Source of the DNA: Rallus limicola
Taxonomy: Eukaryota > Chordata > Aves > Gruiformes > Rallidae
Assembly: GCA_022605955.1 (NCBI GenBank)
Contig: JAKCOZ010000001.1
Location: forward strand, 100,038,211 to 100,102,210
Length of the DNA: 64,000 nucleotides
Direction of reading: 5' to 3'
Shown: in pieces, positions 26,655 through 37,723 of the stretch
Layout: every line of letters begins with the position of its first letter
Numbering within the stretch: position 1 is the stretch's first letter
Made by a program: the position numbers and the translations under genes
Notes under the pieces: generated by a model
The model's database searches: none
Seen by the model: the letters and a program-made list of their open reading frames with translations, nothing else
Told to the model about the DNA's origin: nothing

Positions 26655-29580
26655 GTGAGTATTAATCAGGTATTTTGGAAATTAAAAGAAAAAGTTGGCT
26701 GTCCAGCTTAGATTAACTTTATGGACATTTTGTGGTCTGGCAAAGGGAATTAATAAAATGTTTCTGTTACTTAAAAGAGTGTTCCCCTGAAGTGTACAGA
26801 ATGGGTTTTGGTCAAATGTTACCTCAAAAGAAAAAGGGATACACAAAAAAGGCATTGGCTGTACCTCATTTTAAGCTGTACTCTTTGTGCAGCTTGACAC
26901 AAAGGAAATTAATTGTAATTCAGCAGTATTTTTTGGCACATCTGTGGTCTGTGAGGAACAGATAACAGATCATTGTAACTCCATTTCTATTAATACACTT
27001 TGAACTGCTAATACCCCAAAACTCATCATATGGTTGTGGCAGAGTCAGTAAAGTAAAGGACATAGTATTATAGAAAATCCATGAGTTTTTCTTCTCAGAT
27101 ATGGTACTTGAAGCAAAATCTTGTTTTTTGCCCACAGACTTTAGAAATAAAAGCGTTGTTGATTCTTAAAAATAGGAGTGCTGAGTTGGATGTGGGTGAG
27201 ATGCTGGTTAGCATGATTGTTCTTCAGAGCAATGGTTACAATTATTGGGGGGGAGGGGGTGGAGTAATCTTGATCATACAAATACCCTTGCATAGTGGCC
27301 ATTTCATCAGGCAAATGCAAATTAACTTTTCATTTACATGCAAATATGTTTCCTTAAATGATAAGAGTGGATAGTGAGATCTCTGGCAAAACTGCTCAGG
27401 TACTCATTATATAAAATAATAGTGCTTTAAAGACCCAGCATTTACAGGGTTTGCAGATGGTAAGCTGGAGAGAGGATTACTTATGGTCCCTCATTTTAGG
27501 CACTTCCTATTTTTTTTAATGAAAACATTCATCATTTCCTCATTTTGTTCATCTGATAGACTTAGGTATACACTGTAATACCCGTGACAATGCTGTCTTT
27601 GTGTGTTTTAAATAAAATTTACTGTGTGTTGTAGGTCTCACAGTAGTTGGGCCTCATTCTCCTGCAGCTTCCCAGATCCCATCCTTCCCCAAAGGCCTGT
27701 AGAACTGATCAGGTTTTACAACCCCCATTATTCATAGCTGTCTCAGGCTTCTTCATTTTACTGGAGATGTGTCTCTTTTTGGTTTTAGTTCTGTCTACTG
27801 GGATTCAAAGACTGTCTGTCTTAGATAATTTTGATTACATTTCTTGGTTGGGTTCTCAGCCCTTTTTCAGCAGCTCTGTAAAATAAAACCAATCATAAGC
27901 AGACAGTCTTTACATTGAATAATGCTTCTGATAGAAGTTATGCTATAAAACAGCTATTTCTTAATTCTCCGTAGCTTACAGCCGGAGAAAGAATAACAGC
28001 ATTCCTTCTGTCATGTGAAGGCAGTGTGTCCGGGTCAGTGGAATCAAGATGTGAAGTTTCTGGCTCTGACTCAGCTGTCCTTTCCTATTGAGCACAGCAC
28101 TTCAGTTTATACTTCAATTTCCCATTCAAGAAGTGACCAAGTACAAATTGTGCACAGAGCCTCCTGAAATGGGAAGACCTTAGGGAGCTAAAGTTGCAAA
28201 TGTCACTTGGTAGTAGTTTATACCTTGCTATCAACATCTCCTACCCAAATGCCATGCCACGCTGTCACACAAAAGCGTGAAGCTGGTCACTTCATATTAA
28301 TTCCACCATGACACTCCCTTCATAAGGCGAGTATATTATTTAACTAAATTCCTTTCCTTATTGGGATTATCTTCAGTCACTCAGATCTTAAAATATTTGG
28401 GAGTTCGTGTTTTAGCCTGTTCTCCACATAAATAAACTGTCAGGCTAAAATTTTAGGAGAAGTTTAAAAAGACAAAATTTGAATTTGTTTCATGTCAAGT
28501 GCCATTCCCTAAAAGACAGTGACATTTCCCTGTTTTCAATATGTCAGTTCACATTCTGTATTTTGGAGTGAGTCTATGGTATGGTTCTGTGTTACATTTT
28601 GATTATAGGATATATATAGAGATAGTCATTAATTGTGTTCCATGTATAATGAAAGTATATGATACAATGCATGTAGCACACACACAGCAACCTGGAAGAG
28701 AAATGACATAAACACTTTCCCTTCTGTGGAATTTTTAATTGCTACTTAATTAAAACTGTACTTTCTGTACAGATCAATTCCTTAATCCTGTTGAGAGCTG
28801 TTCATGAATAATGTCTTTTTTAGGCTTTTGTCTGAGCAATAAAGTTTGTCCATATGACTACAGATGTACAGACAAACCAAGTAGAACTTGTCATTCTCTC
28901 TCACCACGTTACCTTTTCACAAATAAGAGGAAGCTGTGAGTTATGTGCATCATTTACAGAAATGACCATTGTATCCAACTAATTTAAAGTAGAATTTCAC
29001 TTGCAGACATGAATAAGCATATGCAGGGTGTTGTGAGGGTTTTTTTTTAAATAAGCAGAATCTTTTAGACTTCTATCCATTAATTTTTTCCTAGTCAACT
29101 TCTTGACTACACATTTCTTTCTTATTTATCTACAAATATTTTCCTTAAACATTCCTACCAGAGTTTCCATATACTTCCTGGATAGAGGGATTATTGTATT
29201 TCAAGTTATCTTCTCAGGAACAATATGAAAATTTGAGGTACAGGTTAGACAGGGATTTAACTACGTCTTTGGTATGACACATTCCAGCCTGACTGCTCTA
29301 TAAAACACCACAGGTCCAGAAAACAGTCTGTTAAATTTGAAAGTAATGGCTCATTTGTAATTCTGTTACCCTGTGTTTCCATACTGCAGATGATAAAGTT
29401 GCAGGATACAGTTCTTGGTCAGATGACAGGAATAGGGATAAAATAGTAACATGGAAAGAGATTTTATTTTGGAAATATCAGATATATCTTGGGTATCCTT
29501 TGATTTGCCTTTTGAAAGTAAAATTCTGTACAAGTTAATTAGCACTAATATTGTTAACACTTCTCTAGCAGTAAGTAGCT
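26655..29580 (+). other. NCAM2 intron, no recognised element
   Basis: Non-coding, AT-rich. One G-rich patch occurs near 27246-27260. I recognise no repeat family before the CR1 pair at 29581. Confidence 0.6.
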
Positions 29581-30126
29581 ATTTCCATGCAGCCCTCCGG
29601 GTCCCCAGTACAAGCTGCCCAGCAGAGAGGGACATGGGGGTATTGACTGACACCTGAATGAACGTGAGCCAGCAATATGCCCAGCTGGCAAAGGCGGATT
29701 ACAGCATCCCGGCCTGTATTAGGAACAGTGTGACCAGCAGGACCAGGGAGGTGATCTTACCGCTGTACTCAGGCTGGCGAGGCCGCACCTCGAGTACTGT
29801 GTGCAGTTTGTGTGTCATATATACAAAGGACATTGAGGTGCTGGAGAGGGTGCAGAGGAGAGAGGCAGATCAGCTGATTAGGGCTCTGGACAACAGGCCT
29901 TGTGAGGAGAGGCTGGGGGAGCTGGGGTTGTTCAGCCTGGAGAAGAGGAGGATGAGGGGATCATTCCACAGTGACCTGGAAGGAGGTTGTAGTGAGGGAG
30001 GTGTTGGCCTCTTCTCCCTAGTAACTAGTGACAGGACAAGAGGGAATGGGTTCAAGTTGCACATGGGGAGGTTCAGATTGGGTATTAGGAAAAATTTTTT
30101 TCCAACCATCATGACTCTATGATTCT
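29581..30126 (+). mobile_element. CR1 LINE fragment, sense, first of a head-to-tail pair
   Basis: The sense-strand CR1 3' portion includes the blocks CTGGAGAGGGTGCAGAGGAG, GAGGAGAGGCTGGGGGAGCT and the [13 protein letters not shown] reading (within 29658-30122). It ends in CATGACTCTATGATTCTA (30109-30126), the CR1 3' terminus. Just before the end, sequence jumps from the TTAGGAAAAATTTTTTTCC block straight to the tail, so the usual roughly 200-bp stretch between them is missing. The short open frames here are relics of CR1 or its 3' region, not host genes. Confidence 0.88.
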
Positions 30127-30619
30127 AATACAGGTGTAGAGCTGTTGGAGCAAGTCCAGAGGAGGGCCGCAGAGATGATCAGGAGTGGAATACCTCTTTT
30201 AAGAAGAAAGATTGAGAGAGTTAGGTTAGTTCAGCCTGGGGAAGAGAAGACTCTGGGAAGGCCTTATTGCAGCCTTTCAATGCTTGAAGGGGACTTACAA
30301 GAAAGGCGAAGACAGACTTTTTCATAGGACTTGTAGCAATAGGAGAAGAGGAAATAGTTTTAAACTGAAAAAGGATAGATTTAGGTTGGACATAAGGAAG
30401 AAGTGTTTTACAGTAAGGGTGGTAAAACATTGGAACAGGCTTCCTAGAGAGGTGGTTGATGCCCCATCCCTGGAAACTTGCAAGATCAGGTTGGATGGGG
30501 CTCTGAGCATGAAGATGTCCCTGCTTATTGCACAGGGGTTGTACTAGATGACCTTTAAAAGGTCCTTTGGTCTTTTATAACCCAAACTCTTCTACAACTG
30601 ATTCTATAAATCTATGATT
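30127..30619 (+). mobile_element. CR1 LINE fragment, sense, second of a head-to-tail pair
   Basis: This begins directly after the terminus of the previous CR1. It repeats the same 3' section from another subfamily: GTCCAGAGGAGGGCCGCAGA, CAGCCTGGGGAAGAGAAGAC, TTAGGTTGGACATAAGGAAG, GAGGTGGTTGATGCCCCATC, and the final GATTCTATAAATCTATGATT (30600-30619). Unlike its neighbour it retains the part before the tail. It is diverged by scattered substitutions. Confidence 0.88.
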
Positions 30620-31256
30620 ATCAACAAAAGCATACTCACTACTCCATCTTCCTTATAATTCATTGTCCAATTGGCACAAAGGTTATTCATTTACTTACAT
30701 GTAAGAGATTAGCATTTGTTCCTGAAACTGGGAAAATATGACATAGAAACAGTGTCTTCTACCAGTGTGAGCAGAAGATTTTTATCACACAAGTGCTCTT
30801 TACCCGTTCTGGTAGCTGGGATTGTTGCAGTCTGAGGAGATTAAAGTACACTTCTGCAGTACGTATGCTAACAGAGAGGGTCTTTACACTGCCAGAAGCG
30901 TTTGAGTATAACTAAGCATCAAGTCATATATTTGTTACACTAGGTTAGGAGATTGCACATTTCGTCCCATGAAAAGGCCATCGTCCTACTATTTAGTCAT
31001 AAATAAAATACTCTTTTGAGATGCTAATCTATAATGTTTGCAGAGTTAGGTAAGTAACCATGGATACAGGATGCTTTGAAGACCTCAAGGAATTGGGAAC
31101 ACGCTGTTAAATGCATCTCAGTGGTGTTAGTCACTGATAATTAGTTCTGCCTTTTCTTTGCTGACTTGTGAGAGAAGGGATCCGGGTAATCAGTTATGTG
31201 CAATGTACGTGGTTACTACGATGATATGAAACTAAGACGATTTTAATGATTTTTAG
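30620..31256 (+). other. NCAM2 intron end before the middle tail exon
   Basis: Ordinary intron sequence ending in the TTTTTAG acceptor. No recognised element. Confidence 0.6.
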
Positions 31257-31376
31257 GAAAGATGGATCAAAAGAGCCAATAGTGGAAATGAGAACAGAGG
31301 ATGAAAGAATTACCAATCATGAAGACGGGAGTCCGGTAAACGAGCCAAATGAGACCACTCCCCTCACAGAGCCAGA
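31257..31376 (+). CDS. NCAM2: NCAM2 exon: middle of cytoplasmic tail
   Basis: This 120-nt exon lies between acceptor TTTTTAG (ends 31256) and donor GTAAGT (31377-31382). Its first base completes a Leu codon from the previous exon, and its last two bases begin a Glu codon finished in the next. It encodes a hydrophilic, acidic cytoplasmic segment starting [17 protein letters not shown] and ending [10 protein letters not shown]. There are several Ser/Thr residues next to acidic residues or prolines, so phosphorylation is possible but not shown. The [16 protein letters not shown] block is shared by the NCAM family tails. No long NCAM1-like extra cytoplasmic exon (as in the 180-kDa NCAM1 form) is visible next to it. 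A sense-strand CR1 fragment begins only about 385 bp downstream in the next intron. Confidence 0.95.
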
Positions 31377-31760
31377 GTAAGTAGTCTGACATTTCCCAGA
31401 GATTTCCCACAGGCTGCTCCCGGCTACAAGGGCAGACAAAGCTTCCTGTGCTCCGGGAGAGAGATACACAGCACCACCAGCATGCTGTGCTGCTGCAGTG
31501 CAGTGCACAAGTGGGATGTTTTACATATTTTATGATAATGGACCTAAATCACGGTGCCCCACACACAACAGCCGAGGATTTTACTAGACACTTTTCTGGT
31601 CTCTCTGTGACCCAGAGAACAACAGGACCTGGGTGTTACCCAGCCCTTGGATGGCAACACCACGATAGCAGCAATCCCGCAGTGTGTCTTTACACCACCA
31701 CCTGTTTGGCAGTTAGCAGTATCCAGGAAAATTTCCTGGCCCTCCCTGTTGTCCTGGCTA
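31377..31760 (+). other. NCAM2 intron between exon donor and CR1
   Basis: A GC-richer stretch than the rest of the intron. Open frames on both strands (for example 31448-32014 plus) run through it into the CR1 and are accidental. It may be part of a larger inserted unit together with the CR1 that follows, but I recognise no family. Confidence 0.45.
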
Positions 31761-32198
31761 CGAAGATGATGAAGGGCCTGGAGCATCTCCCCTATGAGGA
31801 AAGGCTGAATAAGTTGGGACTGTTCAGCCTTGAGAAGAGAAGACTAAGGGGGGACCTAATTAAAGTCTGTTATTATCTTAAGCAGGGGATGCAGGGGGAA
31901 TCAGCCAGCCCCTTTTCAGTGGTCTGTGGTCTGTGGACAGGACAAGGGGCAATGGCTGCAAGTTGGAGCAGGGGAAGTTCTGCACCAACATGTGGAAAAA
32001 CTTTTTCCCAATGAGGGTGACAGAGCCCTGGGACAGGCTGCCCAGGGAGGTGGTGGAGTCTCCTTCTGTGGAGATATTCAAGACCCATCTGGACGCCTAT
32101 CTGAGTGATATGTCCTAGGGAGCTGCTTTGGCAGGGGGTTTGGACTCGATGATCTCTCGAGGTCCCTTCCAAGCCCTACAATTCTATCATTCTATGAC
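31761..32198 (+). mobile_element. CR1 LINE 3' fragment, sense, relatively well preserved
   Basis: Sense CR1 3' section: CCCTATGAGGAAAGGCTGAA, CTGTTCAGCCTTGAGAAGAG, GACAGGACAAGGGGCAATGG, CCCAGGGAGGTGGTGGAGTC, GGTCCCTTCCAAGCCCTACA and the tail ATTCTATCATTCTATGACT. The whole 3' region is present and easily aligned by eye, so it looks younger than the copy at 8393-9340. It sits about 385 bp downstream of the 31257-31376 exon. Confidence 0.9.
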
Positions 32199-33180
32199 TC
32201 CCAAGGAGCTCCTCCTGTGCTTTTGTTGAGAACAGACCTTGTGTCAGGGCTGGGGGGCACAGACAGCCCTGTTCTGCCCTCTCTGGCCCACCCATCCCCC
32301 TGACCAGGGTCCAGGAGCCCCTGTATCAGCTCCAGCCCCATCAGCAGTCCATGTGTGGCTCTGGACACTGGTGCCAGTGAGACATGGACCTCCATCCTGC
32401 TGCCACCCCACCTCTGGCCATTGCATTCAGGGGCTGGAAGGTAAAGTCTCTGTCTCTCAGGCAGCTCTGAAGCTTGCTCCATGTTCCCAGGGAACCTCCA
32501 AACTCCACAGGTGACCACAGTCAACAGAGGCAGGTCACAGCCTGCCTGCTTATCTCTCAGCCTCAGCATCCATGGTCACCTTCATCCCCCAGCCTTCTGA
32601 CCCTGCAGTGGTGGCTGAGCAAAGGACAAGGATTTTTTTAGGTCAGTACCCAGGGTCAACCCAGCAGTTGTTAACCACTGTGTTGAAATAATCTGACCCC
32701 CAGAAGTGGCCTCAGATTGGTTCACACACACATCCCCAAACAGCCCCTGTGTGTGGGACACAATGATCCCATGCTCCAGAAACCCAGATCCTCTTAGGAT
32801 GGTCCCTTGCTGCTTTTACTCACCTGAGACCTTAGCTCAGTATTTAAGACTACATGGTGTGACTGGACTAACAGTGCTGAAAGCCACTTTGCTCCCTCAT
32901 CCCATCCTACCGATCCCTGCAAGCTGATTGCAGCACAGAAGCCACGTGCCCCCCCCTTGGGCCTTCAGGCTCTGTCTGCCTCCTGAGTAATGGAGACCAG
33001 CTTTGAGCTCTGGGATCCCAGGTGCTGGTGGTCAGCACATCTCCGTTTTGCCACTGCAGCCACTGGTACAGATTAAATTGAGTGGAGGATCTGGTAGCGC
33101 TTTTCAAGACATGTGGAGGACAAGCTAATATTTGCAATAGGGCACAAGATAGCTGGTATCTTGGTACGTGTACTATCACA
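32199..33180 (+). other. GC-richer stretch of unknown origin in NCAM2 intron
   Basis: This roughly 1-kb stretch follows the CR1 tail with no gap. It is clearly richer in G and C than the surrounding intron (many CCC/GGG words), with no domain-bearing open frame and no repeat family that I recognise. It could be the remains of another insertion or an older GC-rich intron patch. Confidence 0.5.
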
Positions 33181-36100
33181 AGGAGAGCTTCTGATATGCT
33201 TCTGAAAGTTTAGTTTGAAGAGAAACTATTTCAACAAAGGTGTTGACAGTACCATTCCTTCTACTGGCAGTCGAAGTAGTGGTGTTAAAGGACATGAACT
33301 GATTGCCCAAGAGTTTCATTTCTGAGCCTCTAAAGTTGATTTAAAATTATTGAAGAAATTTTCAAGTTTCATTGGTTTGAGACCAAATCTCTTCATGTAT
33401 CGTGGTTGTGTCCTACCTCATGAGATCTTAAAGCTGTCAGGGCAATGAAGACACTACAAGAGTAAATATCGAAACCCATCTGTTGATCATTAAATGGAAT
33501 CACACAGTTGGTTTTTTTTAAAGGAGAGGACATTCTTCTAAAAGTCTTTTTCTGAAAATACTACAAAATCTCCTTCCTTACCATTACCCAGACCTGCACT
33601 GGCCAGAACCTTTAATAAAAATTTTTAAAAACCCTATGTTAATTGCTGTCATTGGCATTTGCAGTAATTAGATGTGTGGAGGGTATGTGTGTGTGTGTGT
33701 GTGTTAAGTAACTATACATTAAGTTGTAGGCTTCTTTAAAGAACCTGCACCTGAAGACTTCAAACTTGTGTTAATTAAATAATTATGACATTTGTTGAAT
33801 GAGTAATATGTTTGCTCTTCATATTAGAATTTATACTGAGGAGCATTCTAGAAACCCCACAATTACCTAAGATTGTACAAATCCAACGGACCTTACCTGT
33901 GTTAGTGGGTAGGGTGCCAGGGCCACATTTTTTGATGCTTCAAGACTGTCTGTAGCATTGCATCCTGCAAATACAAATGAGATGCATCTAACAAGGGACA
34001 AAATACAAGGAAAGAGTACATTCAGTTTTTCCTGCTTGTCCCAGACATAAGAACAGCTGACAAAAGTGAAATATGAGAAAGTTAAGATCAAAAAATGTTT
34101 ATTAACTTGTGGGGAAAGAAAGATCAGTCACTGGTGGCATGAAAAAAAAATAACTAAATCATAGCAACAACTGATAAGGAGTTTGTTGGGTATTATGTCC
34201 TTGGGAATATAGAACTGCAAAGAGATATTAATAATGATGACAGTTTCCTTCTTAGTAATTTCTTCCCCCAAAAGCAATGTCAAAAGGCAGCAGTCCAAGG
34301 TACACATGGATGAAGATGAGCTAAGGACTCTGGACAGGGTCACTTAGGAAACCAGAGATGAATAAATCATCATGCAATTGGGACACTGATACTAGGGGAA
34401 CATGGAAGAACCTTCTGCTCAAACACAAGTCATAACAGATGAAACAGAACCAATATAAAGTATGGGTGAGATGCCTCTAAAGGAAAGAAGGACTCAGGAG
34501 GGTAGAAGCAGGTCTCTCAGTAGGAATAACACCAAAACACATTGTCAGCAATAGGTACTATCAGCCAGAAAGGTACACGCTGGGCAGGGCAAGGATGACC
34601 TTCTTTCCTTGGAGGGAAGAGCTTAGCTTGCAGGAAGAAAGAGTTTCAAGGACATTCCAGGCAGGCAATGTTCATACAAGGCGGGGTTCATTCTGACTAA
34701 TTATGGCTGTCCTAAAGGGATGCAAAACAAGCCTTAAGTTTAAATATCTTGAATAATGAGGTGAATTATTTTGAATAATGCCAAATTATACTCAGAACTT
34801 GAAATGCAATTTAAACATTTGTTGGAAATAATAAAGAAATTGCTTCCTCTAACAATAATATTTTCATTATATTGCTCAGGATATTAATCAGCGCTCTACA
34901 TTTTACCATAACTCAGATGATTCTTGTCAAAGCCAGGTTTGAAGTCCATGCCTTCAAAAGCACATTCACCTGGAAGTCAACAAGTTTTAATAATGCTGGC
35001 AGGAAATCAATTAAAGCTGTGCATTTCATATTATATTTCTGTAATGTAATTAAAATACCACATGGAATGTGATACTATAATTACATTCCTAGTTTGACAC
35101 TATTTTTTCCAGTATTGGTTGAATTTTCCTTAGTATTAATGAAGCTAGGTGAATTCCAGTATCAAAATGAGTAGGAGCCATTTTCCTATAAAATAGGAAA
35201 GTACATATTCTCATTAAAGTTTTGGATGGGTAATATCAGCAGACAGTTAGGCTACATGCAGTGCTAGAAAAAGTCAATATTATTAATCATTGATAACAGA
35301 CAGTATCTGATTAAAGGAAAGGACCTTTTAGAATTTTCCAGTCTTCTTTTTTCCCCAAAAGGTTCTATTATAAAATGCTTTAAGACTTTAAAGGATTAGT
35401 CTGCCTAGCTAAAAAAAATATTTAAAATAGGTGTAGTCAAAGAAAAATAAGGTGTAGAAAAATTGGTGCAATTAAAACATTTAAACAATTAAAAGTTAAG
35501 TAAAAGAGGAAAAATATTTACTCTCTTAATAGAGATTAAATATGAATTAATATTTTAAATAAATGGAGAGGAAAATTCCAAAATAGAAAAAATGTTCCCA
35601 TAATCAGAAAAGACAATATTTAACGATAACTGAACCGATAACTTCATACCATAGCCAAAAAAAAAACCCACAGGTTTTTAAAGACAGGAATGTCAAAGAA
35701 TGGTGGGCAGACTTTTTCATGGGGATAAATTGCAAAATTTTATATGTTTGCAGTTCTTTTTTTTTTATTATTTTCTTGATTGTATTAAAACAAGGCCATT
35801 TTATCTCACTGTTGGCATGAACATGGATTTCAGTAATATATATAGTGTTCTTCAACAGCGTTCTAGCAAATCTTCCTGCTTCAAATAATTTTAAATTATT
35901 TGTAACATCCTCATAATCCACTTCTACAAAACCAATATAAATTTCAACATCATTAATTCTTAGTTCATTTAAAAGATCTAAATTTCACAAGACTGGGAAT
36001 TTGGGTATTGCTTTGTTTTATTTGTTACTATTAAACATTGTTACTACATGACATTCCTAAGGGATTCCCTCAGACAGGTTTTTAACAGTATATTGCTCTT

Positions 36101-37173
36101 TGGGAGATCAAAGCAATTGCAGTGGATGTTTACTGAAACATTTAACAGTGATTATCAATAAAAAAGGCATATGAATACTATTCCCTAGTTCAAAATCAGA
36201 AAACAAACCCAAACTGGAATCACAATTAACAGTTATTCTGCCCAGGAGACATTATTACAGGAACATCTGAGTAAATTATACATATTTTTGGACAGATTTT
36301 TTTGAACAGCTACCTACTGGCAGTAGGGAAGGAATGATTTTCAAGACCTTTTGGAATGAAATGGGGGGGATGGTTTGCTGTACAGTAAGGGTGGGCACAG
36401 TTTTGGCATTGGAATTATGGTTTATAAAACACAAAGAAATCTTTAGACTCTTTCTGAAATTAGAATATCATCTGAAGGTCTTGTTGCGTTCAAATAAGAA
36501 GAGGTTTTTTATCACAAGGATGAACGTAAGTAGCCAGCTTCTTCTTGTGTCACTTCTTCAGTTTTCATTGAGTTAGTCTTAAAAGGAGGTTTAAATTAAT
36601 TTTAAGTTAATTAATTTATGCAGCTAGATTATGTGATCTATCAAAAGTACATTGTAGTAGTTTCTGAATAATAACTTCCGTTACCTCTTTGTGCTATAAG
36701 TTCTTTACCTACCTTATGCCATAACCTCCAGTCACAGGTATCTTTTGTGTACAACTGAATTTACATTTATGAACAGACTCAAAAAGCACTGTATAATCTA
36801 GATTCGGCAAAAGGCTTGACTGTAAGCGTTTCTTGGGAAGTTACTTAGGAACACAGATCTTGGTGCTGTCTTGGGTCAGGTTATTTGAAATTCTGTTCTT
36901 TCTTTTGTCTTATTGAAGAAACTGCATTTGGGTCAGCAGCAATGCTCTTAGTGTGTGCCATTTAGCTTTTTCTGCTTTTATAGAAATGGAAAGAGTGAAT
37001 ACGAATTTCTTTTAAAGGAAAGACCCTCGGTGCTCGTAATAGAATAATGGCACACTTTTTTGAATAATCTTTCTTTTTGAACCACTGTGGACTGTATAAA
37101 TGATAGACATATGTTGTAGACTTAAATTCCAGATTATATGTTACCATGATTCCTCTTTTTTTTTTTTTCATAG
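33181..37173 (+). other. NCAM2 last intron, remaining part
   Basis: AT-rich intron with a TG microsatellite (33686-33705), several A-rich tracts (about 35410-35530) and the strong polypyrimidine acceptor ending at 37173. No other recognised element. Confidence 0.6.
33686..33705 (+). repeat. (TG)n dinucleotide microsatellite
   Basis: About ten uninterrupted TG units. Confidence 0.9.
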
Positions 37174-37285
37174 GAAGCTGCCACTTAAGGAAGAAAATGG
37201 AAAAGAAGCTTTAAATCCAGAAACCATAGAAATCAAAGTTGCTAATGACATCATCCAGTCAAAAGAAGACGATAGCAAAGCATAA
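37174..37285 (+). CDS. NCAM2: NCAM2 terminal coding exon with stop codon
   Basis: The acceptor is a run of T followed by CATAG (ends 37173), typical and strong. The first base completes Glu, then 36 residues follow, starting [20 protein letters not shown] and ending SKEDDSKA, before TAA (37283-37285). A further TAA-like context follows immediately (CATAATAAG). The very acidic C-terminus ending in DDSKA is the signature I associate with NCAM2 and distinguishes it from NCAM1. I see no frameshift or premature stop, so the gene looks intact over the part present. Exon, tail length and stop position match the ordinary transmembrane isoform. Phase agreement with the two preceding exons supports all three boundaries. 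Confidence 0.96.
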
Positions 37286-37704
37286 TAAGATAAACTACAG
37301 CTGTCTGGATAATGCATTTGGATTGAAGTAACCCTGTGACCAAAACTTTGCAGCTGACCTTAATTTGTTGGGAAACTTAAGCTTGGAATAGTTAGTACAT
37401 GTGTACATATGATGAAACAGTTTCTGTCTACAGTTTCTTTCTATTTTTTTGTTAATGTTTTTAGGATGTAGTTTTGCTGACACCAAGTCCCATGGTATAA
37501 ATTTGAAAAATCTGCAGAATAAGAACTGTAATTTATTATATGACAAAGTATGTCTACTTAGAAGAATAGTTACAGAGCACCCCTAACCACAGACAACACA
37601 TCGGGTCTCTCCAGATCTTACAGTGCAAGCTGCATACATAAAGTGTGATATACTACTATTATTTGTTTCCATTTATAATAAAGCAAAAATTTTAAGTTGC
37701 CTTT
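37286..37704 (+). other. NCAM2: NCAM2 3' untranslated region (minimum extent)
   Basis: Sequence from the stop codon to the first consensus poly(A) signal and expected cleavage area. AATAAA is at 37677-37682, about 23 bases before a genomic run of 19 A (37705-37723). Further AATAAA hexamers at 38054-38059 and 38253-38258 mean the UTR could be longer. The exact cleavage site cannot be read from genomic sequence alone. Confidence 0.6.
37677..37682 (+). promoter_or_regulatory. Candidate poly(A) signal AATAAA, proximal, NCAM2
   Basis: Canonical hexamer about 390 bp after the stop. The site is followed at 23 bases by 19 consecutive A, so cleavage here would be hard to tell from internal oligo-dT priming in cDNA data. 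Confidence 0.5.
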
Positions 37705-37723
37705 AAAAAAAAAAAAAAAAAAA
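37705..37723 (+). repeat. Genomic run of 19 A just after the NCAM2 poly(A) signal
   Basis: An uninterrupted A19, then GAAAAGAAAA. It lies 23 bases after AATAAA. Confidence 0.95.

Noticed and set aside
31448..32014. 188-residue open frame on the plus strand
   Set aside because: Runs from intron into a CR1 fragment; the readable part ([15 protein letters not shown]) is CR1, not a host gene.
1664..37285. Assignment to NCAM1
   Set aside because: The tail is short, ends SKEDDSKA and lacks the NCAM1-type long cytoplasmic insert. The sequence agrees with NCAM2 as I know it.
37286..37723. NCAM2 terminal region as a processed pseudogene, because of the A run
   Set aside because: All four exons are separated by proper GT-AG introns with matching phases, so the gene copy is genuine.
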